From assembly GCF_030384665.1 (NCBI RefSeq), contig NC_083679.1, positions 372,001 through 436,000 on the forward strand: a DNA stretch of 64,000 bases, given 5' to 3'. The position numbers and the translations under genes are program-made. Under the pieces are notes generated by a model. The model was not told where the DNA came from, ran no database searches, and was given only the letters and a program-made list of their open reading frames with translations. Positions 33,464 to 45,774 of this stretch are shown here, piece after piece (within the stretch, counting starts at the first letter, position 1; each line of letters begins with the position of its first letter). The stretch is from Lodderomyces elongisporus. Lineage: Eukaryota; Ascomycota; Pichiomycetes; Serinales; Debaryomycetaceae.

Positions 33464-33518
33464 GTTTCGGAACGCTGGTGTCCGAAACGTATCTGGCCTT
33501 ACCGGTTCAAGTTGAACC
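33464..33518. promoter_or_regulatory. Paired dyads with CGG-N11-CCG
   Basis: GTTTCGGA (33464-33471) and TCCGAAAC (33481-33488) form 8-bp arms around a 9-nt spacer, giving CGG-N11-CCG, the half-site spacing known for Gal4-type Zn2Cys6 proteins. A second dyad, GGTTCAA-G-TTGAACC, follows at 33504-33518, and CCAAGATCT then occurs twice (33518 and 33548 region). The surrounding 300 bp is unusually repeat-free. A binding site is plausible but unproven. Confidence 0.3.
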
Positions 33519-34745
33519 CAAGATCTATAAATTTCCAGACATGAATTCCAAGATCTGAAAGAGAAACTGTGTGTGTAACATGAGAAGTAACCTTCCAAGA
33601 CCTAAGATCAAAGTTTCAAGATATTGAAAAAGTCGTCTCGACAAAGCGTTACCTTGAGCAAACAAAAGCACACAACTTATTTCTAGAATAGAAGCAAACA
33701 CTTTGATTACTAATTATTCTAGACTTGTGCAAACTCTAAGCGAAACCGTTATCACTAAACAGTACATCGTAGTCCAATTACCTGTTCACTTCACCTCTCT
33801 TTCTTTTCATTAATAGATCAATCGTCGTCGATACATATATATTAAACATATGGTTACATGGTTCAGTATTGGCAAGCTCACACTAGATTAACTTGACCAC
33901 GTCTCCTTCTTTTCCGCCCCCCTCCCCCTTTATCCTGTACAAGGATGACACAATACGAGGTGAAGTGAAAAACAAGAAGTGTTGCTCCATTTCAGTTACG
34001 AAGGGTCGCAACACCAAAACCCTTCGACCATCTCCGCAATATTAATAGTCAACAAAAGGGAAAACCGAGTTTTTTGGAAAAAGCAAAAAAAAAAAAAAAA
34101 AAAAAACAGAAAAACAGAAAAAACAATGCATGGATAGATAACTGACTGAATGAATGAAAAATTCAAATAATAATAAACATATACGAGGTTTGTCTCAAAG
34201 TGTGACCGTGCACTATGCCTCGCATTACTTAAAACATGTCTCCGCCATTCTCATTCATTATCATTATATTCTTCCTTTTCTTCCACCTTTACTTTATTTT
34301 TTATTTTTTTCATGAAACTCCTGAAAGATCCCAAACTATTCCTAGCTAGACGTAAGCTTTCCACTCATATATCTGCCTTGCCCATCTGGAATAATGTTTA
34401 TCCTTTTTTGTGGTGTAAATAGGATAAGAAACTTGGAGAATAAATGCTGAAAAGATGCACAATCATGTCGGTATTATTATTATTGTTATTATTATTATTA
34501 TTGTGATTGTGGTTATTATTATTATTATCATTATTATTGTGCTTGTGGTTGCTATTATTATTCTTTTCATCTCTCTTCGGGTAATTTGGTCAAACAGTAG
34601 CAGTTGAAACTTTTGTAATAATAAAAAGTTGTTGTAATAACCCAAAAACATAAAAAACATAATATGCTAAAAAAAATAAAACAAGATAAGCGTTATTATA
34701 GGAGGATTCTGGAGTGGAAATAGGTGTATTATGGGCGAAGTGTGA

Positions 34746-34771
34746 GGGGTAAGGGGTGAAGGGGTGAGGGG
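34746..34771 (+). other. Canonical G-quadruplex motif
   Basis: Four GGGG runs separated by TAA, TGAA and TGA in 26 bp. Confidence 0.75.
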
Positions 34772-36229
34772 TTATCAATACTATCACTGCATGTCGAGGT
34801 AGGGCAAGATCCAAGTTGTACTCCATGCTGAAAATGATAAAGCAGGACGCTGCGGGGTGTTATCGCTTTCTCTCAATAACGATTCGCTACTGTCATGTTC
34901 ATGAGTAAAAAGCTGGTGAAGCTGGTAAGCCACTTTGGAACCAAGGAAGTTTCAATACATGCAATGTAGCTATTCTATTTTGTTCTCTTTTAAAAAGAAG
35001 TAGACCATTCCAGAAGCTATGGCTTTACGTCATTATCATTCGCAAATAAGCTTGTCCTTGAATCGTTTTCTTCTTCTTCTTCTTCTTCTTTGCTAAAACT
35101 GCCCGTTTCTTCACATTTAGTATCTAATTATTATGAATTCTCAAGACCATAATTTTGCAGGCTCAACTCATAAATATTCTTGTCGTTATTATTAATTCCA
35201 CGACTATACTTTGTGGTACGGGTGGAATAAAATATCAAACAGGTTCCATCAGTATCAAACACTATCTTTGAACTCCGCCCCTCATTTATTTATTTTTTAT
35301 AAAAAACCTGAGAGGAAAAAGCACAGAGTTGAATAATGACGATGATGAAGGTAGAAGTGGTGGTGGTGTAGGTGGTGGAAGTGGTGGTGGTTATGGAGGT
35401 GATGTAATGGGTTGCCACATTGATAATAAAATTTATTATCAGGACGCGTTGGGGAAATGGTGATTTGTTTAATTTTCTATTTATTATTTTGTTTTTTATA
35501 ATATTTTTATTTTTTTTTTTCCTCCACTGTGAAACTGGCTAACAAAAATTTTTATATAATGTGTATATTTTATAATTGTATGTTGTGTTTTTTTTTAATT
35601 ATCTTTTCTTCTTTTGCAACCAGCGACATAGTGGTCTACCATAGATACCCATTCCCTTTCCTCTTCCCCCTCTATCGCTCTCTAGAGCCAAATCTGTGGT
35701 TAACGTATATGTTCTTTTCTTCTCATCAGAATTAATTGTGCAGAAGCCCACAACTTTAGCAAAGTGAATCAGTATAATCCCGGTAATCTAGTTTTGGAGT
35801 CTCAATATATTTTTCCAACTTTTCATTTGAGAAAAGGAAAAAAATCAAAAAGTTGAATAACAAAGCAAGTATTTGCCAATGTAGATGTCAAAGATGGTGT
35901 AAATATATGGCTAATTGTATTCGATATCAAATCAATTCTGACGAGAATATTAAGAATAACACACACACACAGAGCAAAATACTGGATATCGTAGTAATGT
36001 AGAAGAATATATATTTAAAACATATTAATCAATCGAGAACTGAAAACTAAACAAAAAAAAAGAACAAATTGTAAATTGCAAATTGCAATCAAGAAATTCA
36101 AGTGTCAACCAACCCTATAGTCATAAAACTCATTCGATTATATCCTTCGTCTCATAAACAATTAATATACCTCTAATATCTCTTTCTTCCATTTGGCAAA
36201 AAAAAAAAATCCATCATTTTCCTTGTCCT

Positions 36230-37576
36230 TTATACATATGATGGCTTTGTAGCAAAGTTAAAGTGCGGTGGTTGGTGAGGAAGAGGGTGGTGGTGGTGGT
36301 GGTGGCTAATGTATGCAAGAGGCTGCTGCTGCTGTTGTTGCTGCTGGTATTGGGGCTGGGCTTGGACCTGCTGTTGCTGGTGTTGGTGGTGTACAATCAT
36401 TGGTGGCGCGTATCCTTCTTGGACTTGTGGGTGTACTTGTGGGTGTACTTGTGGGTGTACTTGTGCGCCAGCCTGTACATTACTATTCATACCGGCATTA
36501 CCATTTGTATGCGACACCGATGTGTTTCTCATCCTCTTGTTTTTGCCATTAGTGTGTGTTTTGTAATGCTGCATACAGTTATCCTGTCTGGCAAAACGAG
36601 CATCGCAGCTTGGCCAAGGACACTCGTGTTTCCGTTCACCAGTGTGTATTCTATTGTGTCTTGCCAAGTGGCCACTGGTGGTAAAGGATCTAGAGCAAAT
36701 CTTGCACACGTGTTTCCTGCGTGGATCACTAGCACTGGCAGTAGATGGTGATGTAGCTGATCTGGTTGAGGGAGAGTGTTGTGGCGACGAAGCTGATGAA
36801 GATGCAGGAAGGTACTGTTGTACTTGTTGTGCATGCTGAGCATGGGGAGATGTTGTAGCCGGCGATACCGACTGGTATTGGTGTGGAAAGTGTGCTTGCT
36901 GTGGTGGTTGTGCTTGCTGTGGTGGTTGTGCTTGCTGTGGTGGTTGTGGGTAACTATAGCTTGCAGAGTTGGATCTGATTCTTGAGTCAAACGCTATAGT
37001 GACTGGTGTGATAGGTGCCATGTTGATGTTGTCACTCATGTGGGAGGGAGGTAGTTGTTGTGGAGCCGAATGTGGAGCACGGTTCATCGTCATCGGCACA
37101 GCAAAACCACCATTTGGAGCTGTTGATGGATACTGTTGAATTGTTTGTGGCTGTGGTTGTGGCTGTGGTTGTGGTTGTTGAGTTTGAGATAATGGGGGAG
37201 TAGGCAATCTATGTTGTACTGATGGTTGAGAATAGTATTGGTAAGGCGGCGATGTAATGGATGGAACTCTATTTCTATCCTGTGGTACCGGTGCCGGTAC
37301 TGGTTGTGCTTGTGCTTGTTGTTGTTGTGGTGGTGGTAGTGGTTGTCGCACTGAGGAGGCACTGGAACTGCTATTACTTCTTGACTTGAATTCAGAGGGG
37401 AGTGGGATCGAAGTCAAGAGTTCGCTGAATGAAGGCAATGAGGTAATCTTTGGTTTGGTTTCGTCATACTTGGCTTTGGTGGTGGTAGTTGAAGTGCTCT
37501 GTTTGGGAGATGATTGTTGATTCTGAACAGTAGAGCCAGCTACTGTTGTATAGTGAAGGTGTGTCTGGGTCATCAT
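36230..37576 (-). CDS. NRG1: C2H2 zinc-finger transcriptional repressor, Nrg1 type
   Basis: In CTG-clade yeasts Nrg1 recruits Tup1-type co-repression to CCCT-like sites and holds filamentation and alternative-carbon genes off. The 448-residue protein has two adjacent fingers: C291-x2-C294-x12-H307-x3-H311, containing FTTSGHLARHNRIHTGE, and C319-x4-C324-x12-H337-x3-H341, containing QDNCMQHYKTH. This pair is the Nrg1/Nrg2 signature; Mig1 fingers differ. An ITSLPSFSELLTSIPLP element at residues 44-60 is a likely conserved N-terminal motif. The rest is low complexity: Gln/Pro runs, QAQPPQ x3 (213-228), VHPQ x3 (373-385), poly-Gln (411-418) and poly-His (425-430). Two ATGs start the frame (37576 and 37573). 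It is isolated: 10.5 kb without a gene on its 3' side and 21.5 kb on its 5' side. Nrg2 is the alternative name; I recall NRG1 lying near a TPO2-type gene in C. albicans, unchecked. Confidence 0.85.
   Translation of the reverse strand: MMTQTHLHYTTVAGSTVQNQQSSPKQSTSTTTTKAKYDETKPKITSLPSFSELLTSIPLPSEFKSRSNSSSSASSVRQPLPPPQQQQAQAQPVPAPVPQDRNRVPSITSPPYQYYSQPSVQHRLPTPPLSQTQQPQPQPQPQPQTIQQYPSTAPNGGFAVPMTMNRAPHSAPQQLPPSHMSDNINMAPITPVTIAFDSRIRSNSASYSYPQPPQQAQPPQQAQPPQQAHFPHQYQSVSPATTSPHAQHAQQVQQYLPASSSASSPQHSPSTRSATSPSTASASDPRRKHVCKICSRSFTTSGHLARHNRIHTGERKHECPWPSCDARFARQDNCMQHYKTHTNGKNKRMRNTSVSHTNGNAGMNSNVQAGAQVHPQVHPQVHPQVQEGYAPPMIVHHQHQQQQVQAQPQYQQQQQQQQPLAYISHHHHHHPLPHQPPHFNFATKPSYV
36423..36465 (-). 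repeat. 12-bp in-frame repeat encoding VHPQ
   Basis: Three and a half copies of a 12-bp unit inside the Nrg1-type gene, C-terminal to the fingers. Copy-number change would add or remove four residues without a frame shift. Confidence 0.85.
36891..36949 (-). repeat. 18-bp in-frame repeat encoding QAQPPQ
   Basis: Three near-identical 18-bp copies in the Gln/Pro-rich region before the zinc fingers, a likely polymorphic coding minisatellite. Confidence 0.85.
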
Positions 37577-38542
37577 TGTGTCGTGTTTATTTTATTATTT
37601 TATTTTTTCAAAATGGTGATTTCAACAAACTATGCGCTAGTCTCTTAGCTAGTTGAAGCAGTATATGTGTGTATGTGTGGTGTTGTAAAGGCCTTTTCCA
37701 ATAATACTTCTTAAACCCTTTTGAATGAATCTCGAGGGGCAAAGTAGAAGGTATGGGTGTGAGGTCCCGTAAAGTGTTTAAGTGTAGAATAGTCCTTCTA
37801 AAGTATGTAATGTGTGGGTACTACTGAGTCTAGTAATATATATATATGTGTGTGTGTGTCACGCTATCTGGAAAGAAGAGTAGCAATGATATAACCAAAA
37901 TTACAATTAGACTGGGTGAGATCCTTTTTCCTTTTTAAGTATGTAGGAATATAAGAAATAGATGGTGTGTTTTATACCTTCGTAATTACTAGTATTGGTA
38001 GTATTAGTAGTAGTAGTAGTAGTAATAGTAGTAGTAGTAGTAGTAGAAGCACTCTTTTGTCAGTAAAGGAAGGGCTATCAAATGGGAAGGAGGGGGTGAT
38101 AGGTGTATAGAAATGGGTGGGATATAGGAAGTATTTATAATTCTGAAGGTAAAGTAGTTGAAAGGGACTCTATTTCTTTTCTTTTCTTTCCTGCTGTTTC
38201 TTCCTCTACTTCTGATTCTACTTCTACTTCCGCTGCTGCTGTAGCTGTAGCTGCTGTAGCTGCTACATCTACTTTTGTATGTGTATTGTGTGTGTGTGTG
38301 TGTGGGTGAGGGTAGTAAGGTTAAGGAAAGTATCATAATATTCGCAACAACTCTATCTGCATGTCTATACACTATGGTGTTCCAATGCAACTGGAACAAC
38401 AACTACAACTACAAAAAAAGAATAAAAAAATAAAGAAAAGAAATAAAAGAAATAAAAAATTTTTTTGCTGGAGCTGCACCTGCACCTGTCTTTCTTGTTG
38501 GTTTCTGTTACACTTGATGCCAGTTGTGTACTCTTGTTCGAA

Positions 38543-38572
38543 ATCTTGTTCTTGTTCTTGTTCTTGTTCTTG
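38543..38572. repeat. 6-bp repeat (CTTGTT)
   Basis: Five tandem CTTGTT units about 1 kb upstream of the Nrg1-type gene. Confidence 0.85.
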
Positions 38573-41500
38573 ATAAATTTTTTTTTTGGTTATATTTATG
38601 TATTATTCTTTCTGATTACTTCTATACTTTACTATCTCGCAGTAGTTGGCGCTTAAATGAAAAATATAAATTTAAAATTAAAATTAAAATTAAAATTTTT
38701 TATTTTTTTATTTTTTTTATTTTTTTATTTTTAAGCGATGAAGCGTTGATTATCATTTTGTGTAATTACGCACTTTTTATTTTATTTTTTTATTTTCACT
38801 TTGTGTAACTTTCTGTACACCGACTAAAGATACAGTTTCCTTTTTGTCGTTGTACTGGTACTGTATATAAACGATATATTACTATGCAGTACTCATACAT
38901 CCACTGTAAATTTTTTTCTCTTTTTTTATTTTTTTGTAAATAGACAATAAGTATACAGTAACCACAAGATAAAGTCTCTCTTAACAGGATTTACTACTAT
39001 AATAAGTGTTTCCTATTCTTTTCATCTATCTTTGTTTGGTTTTTTCTTTAGTGTTTTTTTTGTGTGTTTTTTTAATGCTGAAACTCCATCTTATGGAGGT
39101 GGAGGTGGACGACGACGAAATACTCAAGGTGTCGAGAGACACTCACTGTAAATGTTGACAAATGAAAGCTAATAGAGTAGTTGGGTCTGGCAAAGTACCA
39201 TAATAAAGAAACAAACAAATACATAAACTAACAAAGAAACTGAGACAATCACTAAACCCAACACAAATACTTAAATTAAAAATTTAGAGAAACTAAGAAC
39301 AAAAGATAGGAGATACGGACTTCACACGTCTCTTTACTTGAGGAATAAAATATCGTCAACTGAATCTGATGAACAGATGTTCCCCTTCACCCCGCCTGGC
39401 CTGCCCTCACTTGGAATTAAAAAAAAAATAAAAGGGCGAGATACTTAGAGTATGTAGAATCAGTAAGTGTGTGAGTAAACTGAAAAACGGAGGCAAACTA
39501 AGAGCACAATTTGATAATGCTGGAGCGCAGTGGGGCGTTTACCACTATATACTACAGTACTGCAGTACCACTGTACCATTGTACTATTGACTCAATATTC
39601 ACTCAACTGCCACATTCTTCAGCTCTAACTCTGCCTCCACATATGAACCCTCTCTCATCCACCTTCCCTTTGTTCCCGCCTTCACTTTTTTTGTTTTTTT
39701 TTTTTGTTTTTTGTTGTTTTTTTTTTAGTTTTTTGCAATTTTTTCCATATTTGTTTTACTCTTTCCCCCTATACATGAATCCAGAGACAATTTAAAGTAT
39801 GAAAAAAAAAACTTGATAACAATAATATAGCCAAACTAAGGAATAATACAATTAGTTACAAGAAGAATAATGAAGCAGAATTCAGAAACAATCAATTTAA
39901 AAGGCGAGAGCAAACGAAAAGGAACAAAGACAAAGACAGACACAAGGACAGAGTATACACTTGTTATCAGTCCAAGATAACCTTCCGCCTTGTAATCTGA
40001 AACAAGTTTTGTTCTAGCACTAGCTCTAGCTCTTGTTCTGAGTACTCACTTCCATAGTCTATTTTACTTTATATTTATTTTTTGGACTTTTATTTTTATT
40101 TTACTTTACTTTTTTTTGGCAACGGCAACACGACCATTGGTTTTTTACTTTCTCTTTACCTTTTTCGTTTCGTCTTGCGATAATAAAACATCTGCTTGGT
40201 AAAGGTATAAGACATTTTGATAACGATCTAGACGAATAGGAACGCTTGCTTCTACATATATTGGCTAGATGCTTTCTTCGTCTCAAAAATAGCGGAAATC
40301 CTTTGTCTCCACTTTTATTAAAAGCAAAGAAAAATAAAAAAAACAAATACACTCTACTCATTGCTCTCTCTATACTTTTGCTGTTTTGGTTGTAATCTTA
40401 CTTTTGACCATATTGCTTCTTCTTCTCTTCAAGAAATGTAGTTTTGTAACATCCCAAATAAATAAGACAAAAAAAATAGTGGACTTTGTTGAGAACCTAT
40501 TGTAGCTTGTCTTCCTTGTCTTTTTGCCTTTTTTTGCCTGCTTTGTGAAAATTAACAATCAGTGTTTTACGTACAACACCACCTCAACCTCAACCACGAC
40601 CACTACCACTATTACCTATGCTGTTACTGCTGAGACATGGCGGTTAAGCACATTACAATATGAAAATGGGTAAAAGACATCTAAAGAGCAAGTTGTAGAA
40701 GAACTATAAAAAAAAAAACTCAAGCAACGCATATGCAGAGATGAAATTCCATCTTTTTTTTTTTAGTTTTGCAATGGAGAGGGGACCATAGGGGAAAGAA
40801 AAAAAGAAATTTACGCTTGAATCAAATCCCGGAAGTTGGCGGCGAGCGGGATTTCATGCAAGACAATTATAATATCTCACTCGTGCCGTAAATCTCTTAT
40901 CAAACAATTTTGAAAAAATTCAGGCGTAGGTGAGATGCCCTGTTGATGACTCTCAATTCCATTCATGCACTTGGTACATTCTCTCTTACTCTTTTTTTCT
41001 ATTTCTATTATTTCTGTATTTATTCTTTTATTCTTTTACCTCAACCAACCAGTGATGTAATGCAGCCATTACCAAAAAGAGAAAATGATTGCAATTTCAA
41101 TACACAAAGTATAGGCACAGCCACTATCAGACCTTTTGTTTTTTTGTATTTTGTTGTTGTTGTTTCTTTAGTACCAAGGCACAACGTGCACCAATTGAAC
41201 ATCACCAACATTACCACGACTTGCAATCAAATGTGTTTCTGAAACGATACATGTACGCACTCGTTCTCTTCTCCCTTACAAGTAAAATGACCAATAATTT
41301 TCCCTCCTTTACATTATGGCTACGATCTTGACCATCTTGGTCCTGCCCGCCTTAGCCTCTCACTCCATACTATGATCTATGCATTTGCAACAGCACAACA
41401 GAATATGAATGAAGATCAACCTCAAATAGAAGAATAAAGAACCACACATAAAAAAAGAAAAAATATTAAAAAGAGAAACAATCATGGTGGACGGAAAAGG

Positions 41501-42645
41501 TTAAAGATTTGTGCATAGCTCATTACTGGTCGCCTTTCAAACGGTTCATTACAAATGGGAAATGGCACTTGTATGAGCAAGTGTATTCAAATTCCTTTTT
41601 TTTTTTTCCAATCTTTTTGTTTTGCCTCGACTTCTTCATTCTTATATCTTTCTTATTGGTTATTTACGATTTGTTATCTACTGTTTCCTCTGTTTTCGAC
41701 AAAAAAGGGTCTAGTTTTTTTATCTAGTCTTGTAATTTTCTACAAAAACTTCTACTATCCAACTCCCAGTCTCTTTGTTTTCTTGGACTAGTGAACTAAA
41801 ATGAGATAATTAAAATCAGAAAAATTTGAATAACAAGAGGTGGAAGAAGCAAAAACAAACACTGATTTGAGTGATTCTTAGACACTCAAATCCAATTTCC
41901 TTTATAACTATATCTTTTTTTTTCTAATCCACAAAAGTGTACAATACTATGTACTTCATACTTGGTGTAGTTTCTCTCACCTGTCACTCTTCTTCATCCC
42001 AAGTGATACAAGAGGATAACCTTCTTTACGTTCATGCACCAAAAGAAAAAATGAAAAGAAAATGAAAAGAAAATGAAATGAAAATCTCAAATTCTCAAAA
42101 CCTTGTATTTACTATTGTTTTGTTTTGTTTTGTTTCGTTGTTTTATATATATGTATCTTTTTTATTTGATCATAATTTGTCATTTGCATACTTGACATTT
42201 ACGTCACCACTTACATTGCATTAACTCCTCCTTTCCACCAAACACATCTACATTTCAGAGTCAAACAAAGAAATATTCTTATTGTCTCATGAATTCCAAC
42301 ACTTGAAGGCAACCCTTGATAAAAGCATCTGGAAAGTAAAGAGAAATATAGAAAAAAGGCGTTTGCAACTGTCACAAACTTTGTAGTGGTAGTAAACAGG
42401 TTAATTTGCACTTCAAACCATACGTTCTCTTTTTTTGTTGAAAACAATACCAAAAAAAAAAAAAAAAAAGAGTTGAAAAAGTTGTCGGAGATTAAACAAT
42501 CGTTAAAATCTCATAAAAATAAAAGCAATGAACTGAGAACAAGAGTGTATGAACTCGGTCGAGTATTTCAATCCCAGTTTCTCAATTATGAAAGAAAAAA
42601 GAGAACAACCAAAGCTAATAGCTGATAATCCTGGTTCATCTACAC

Positions 42646-42687
<42 letters not shown>

Positions 42688-45381
42688 TTTTTTGTTTTTT
42701 TTTGTTCTTAAGTCCATGCCTTCAACATTTACTGTTGTTGCAACACACTTATATACTGTCAAGTGGGTGCCTCAGCATCATCTAGCGTCATCAAGACTTG
42801 TGTGCATCAGCATTTATCGTGTGTCAAATTCAAACTCAAATAATAATAATAGTAGTAGTAATAATGAAGAAGAAGACCGGAAAAAAAAAGACAAAATAAA
42901 AAAACGCGGATAAAAAAAAAATTGAAGGCTTCCAAAGGATCACAACGCTTGAACTTTTCTTTTTTTTTTTTTTTGTTCTTCCCAGTAGTTGCATGTGCGC
43001 AATGCATCTGAATATTGTTAATGTCTAGGCTGCTGCTGTTACTGCTGTTGTTACTGCTACTGCAAACATCGAACTGCCCTCTAGCATCCTCTTAACTTCC
43101 CTTTAACTTCACACGTCGTACAGCTCACTTATCACTAGCAAAAAAAGAAAAAAAGTTGCGCCATTCTTTATTCTTTTTTCTTGTTTCTTGTTTCGTTTTT
43201 CTTTTAATTAAAAAAACGGGAAATTTCTGTTGTCACGTCCAATCTGAAACCGTCAAAGTTATTCTTAGCAATTTAGATTACAGACAAAACAGAAACAGAA
43301 GCGCGTGAGAATAGGAGAATAGGAGAAAAGCAAAAGCAAAAGCAAAAACCATAACAAAGTTCATCACCATAATCACTATATACTAGAACTATCCGCAAAA
43401 TAGTAAAAAAAAAAATTTGAACCAAAAATTAATCGCTTCTATTATACTGTCACGTGATATGAAAAAGTGAAATTAAAAAGAAAAAAAAAGAAGACAGTTT
43501 GGTGAACGAAGATGAGCAGTGTAGATCATTCATCTCAACGATCTTGCTTCAATTATGGTAGTGCATTTCACACCCTCTCAATCTTTCCCCACTCTCTGTC
43601 TCACTCTCTGTCTCACTCTCACTGTTTCCCTTTCTCTTTCTCGTTCTCTTTGTTGCTTATATTGCTGTCAACAAGTGTATTTATATATATGTATATATGT
43701 GTATGAGTTATGGAGATACACTATATACAGGACACCAAATTACTTTTCATTCAAATAAGTAGTGGATGCAAAGTAAGGTACAGCCTACTTCAACACACAC
43801 ACTCTCACACTAGCACGAACATTACCATGAACGGAAAAAGGAACGCAAGAAAAGGAAGTGGAGGTTGAAAGGTGGAGGGGGGGGGAGCCTACAAGAAACA
43901 AAGAGAGAGATAGCCAAAAGTTGTTCTTTTGAAAAGCGCAAATGCTATGAGGATTTTGTAAATATGTATTCCGGTATACTCGTTATCCACCAATCGTTTA
44001 GAGTATTGAATACAAAATTTTTTTATTCTTTACAAAGTATGTTCAAAGCACGTCGAATTTCAGTCTGGTCACGAGCCTATCTTTAGTTGATGTTGTTGTT
44101 GTTGTTGTTGCCATTTATTTCTGGTACTGTTCTTCTATATCCTTTTTTCTGCTTCTATTTTACTTTATTATTCTCTTTTTGATGCAGAGTGTCATCATCA
44201 GTGGTATATTGAGTAAAATCCCACTTTATTTCCTGAAACGTTTTTAAAAGCAGACGGGAAAGAAAAAAAAAAAGAAGCAATAAGAGTCGATGAAGGAGCA
44301 GCGGTTGTGCAAAGCCCATGGTTGTGAAACTGCTTGCCTCTCTTTCCTTCTTTATCTCTGTTCATTTTTTTTGTTTCTTTTAGGTTTTGAGCAAAAGCAA
44401 ATTACCCAAATGAGCATTCATTGAACATTTAATTGATATTGAAAACAAAGGAGTACGTTTTCACAGATACATAAGCAAGCTTATAATACATGTAGAAAAT
44501 GAGAAGAAGAAGAAACAGAAGAAGAGATACTTTGTCCTTTTTGTCCTAATTGTCCATTTTGCTAGCCCGGAAGAAGGAGAGAAACAAAAAAGTGTCAAAA
44601 CCTTTTTTAAAAATTTCTTTTTTTTTCTTTTTTCCTTCTTTCTCTTTGTCTCTCTTTAATTACCGATGGTTCATACAATAGCAAGAGCAATATCTAGTGA
44701 AACTATTAATTTCTTATTCATCTTCTGTCCAGATGGTTAAAAGAAAAGTAATAACAATAATAACAATAACACTTGAAGCCACTATAGAGCAAGAGATTAA
44801 CATAGTGTGTCTGTGTTTTTATTCTGTTGAAACAAGGATATGTTTTTTTTAAGAAAAAGGAAAAGAAAAAAAAAACAAGGACAATAAAGTCAACAGTCAG
44901 CTGATTCTTCGGGACCCAACACTATTTAAGAAACCAAAAATGAAGAGAAACAATAAGTTACAAAAATATAAAGACTAAGAAATGGTGGAGGTTAATGTTT
45001 TTGCAAAAGGGAGGAAATGGACACTGAAATGGGAGAGAGAGAGAGAGACAATTACACAAGATATAATTAGAGAGATAATGCCAGGGTGGCTGAGGCTATT
45101 GTTAGTCCCTGTTACCCAACCATTTTTTCCTTTTTCTTTCTATTTTTTTTTATTCTCTTTTCCTGTTGTTTGAGTAAGTAAAGCATTCAACTTTTGTTAC
45201 ACTTTGGGCTCTAGCCAACTATTTCCTCTTTTTTTTTTAGGGAATCTTACATTTCCCTTTTGTTATATATATATATATATATTCTTTTTTGTACTGGTTC
45301 TTGTACTTGTACCTGTCATTTTGTGGTGCGCAATATGCATAAATACAGAGCAGTATCTTTATAATTAGACCAGATACTGGA

Positions 45382-45408
45382 GGGTGAGGGTGAGGGTGAG
45401 GGCGAGGG
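45382..45408 (+). other. Canonical G-quadruplex motif in 6-bp GGGTGA repeats
   Basis: Five GGG runs each separated by TGA or CGA, perfectly periodic over 27 bp. It lies about 100 bp from the 15-bp hairpin. Confidence 0.75.
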
Positions 45409-45506
45409 CAGGTTCTTTGTTTCTTTGTTTCTTTTGTTCTGTGTAATTTTAAAGGTGTTGGAGTTTATACAGCGTGGTACAGAGCAATAAATGTAATTCC
45501 ATCTTG

Positions 45507-45542
45507 ACACAACCCACATATTTCCAGATATGTGGGTTGTGT
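45507..45542. other. Perfect 15-bp inverted repeat with 6-nt loop
   Basis: ACACAACCCACATAT at 45507-45521 and its exact reverse complement at 45528-45542 surround TTCCAG. No mismatch. No gene is near: the closest coding start is about 8 kb away. Candidates are an RNA hairpin in a non-coding transcript or a protein-binding dyad. Confidence 0.85.
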
Positions 45543-45728
45543 ATGTATGTGTGTATGTATGTATGTATGTATATGTATTTATATATGAGTATAAGTAATG
45601 GGCTTTGATGAATTCGTTTTAGGTATCACCATAGAACCGGCATACTCCACAAAAGATATTAGTGCAAGCTACTGCTAACAATCTATATACCTCTATTACA
45701 AAATTGTATAGTAAGAACTAAAACAACA

Positions 45729-45774
45729 ATAGTTGAGCACTTGAATAGTTGAACACTTGAATAGTTGAATACTT
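45729..45774. repeat. 16-bp minisatellite, about 3 copies
   Basis: ATAGTTGARCACTTGA twice and a third diverged copy, immediately followed by a T-rich tract. Confidence 0.8.

Larger units (their letters stand above)
25724..36229. other. 10.5 kb gene-free 3'-to-3' interval
   Basis: Flanked by the 3' ends of the second F-box gene and the Nrg1-type gene, so neither neighbour's promoter should lie here. No credible coding sequence: the longest open frame (29018-29608) starts at GTG and is largely polypyrimidine translation. Contents include AT runs (25815-25845), GA tracts (26375-26425), 12-G (26476-26487), four G-quadruplex motifs (27579, 30356, 30741, 34746), a GGATAAA array (30897-30962), a (TG)20 run (32260-32300), ATT arrays (34470-34565), GGTGGT clusters (35356-35400) and a balanced-composition island at 33460-33800. 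Confidence 0.55.

Noticed and set aside
33504..33518. GGTTCAAGTTGAACC resembling a tRNA B box
   Set aside because: No A box or cloverleaf could be fitted around it on either strand; read as a plain dyad. No other tRNA-like segment was found.
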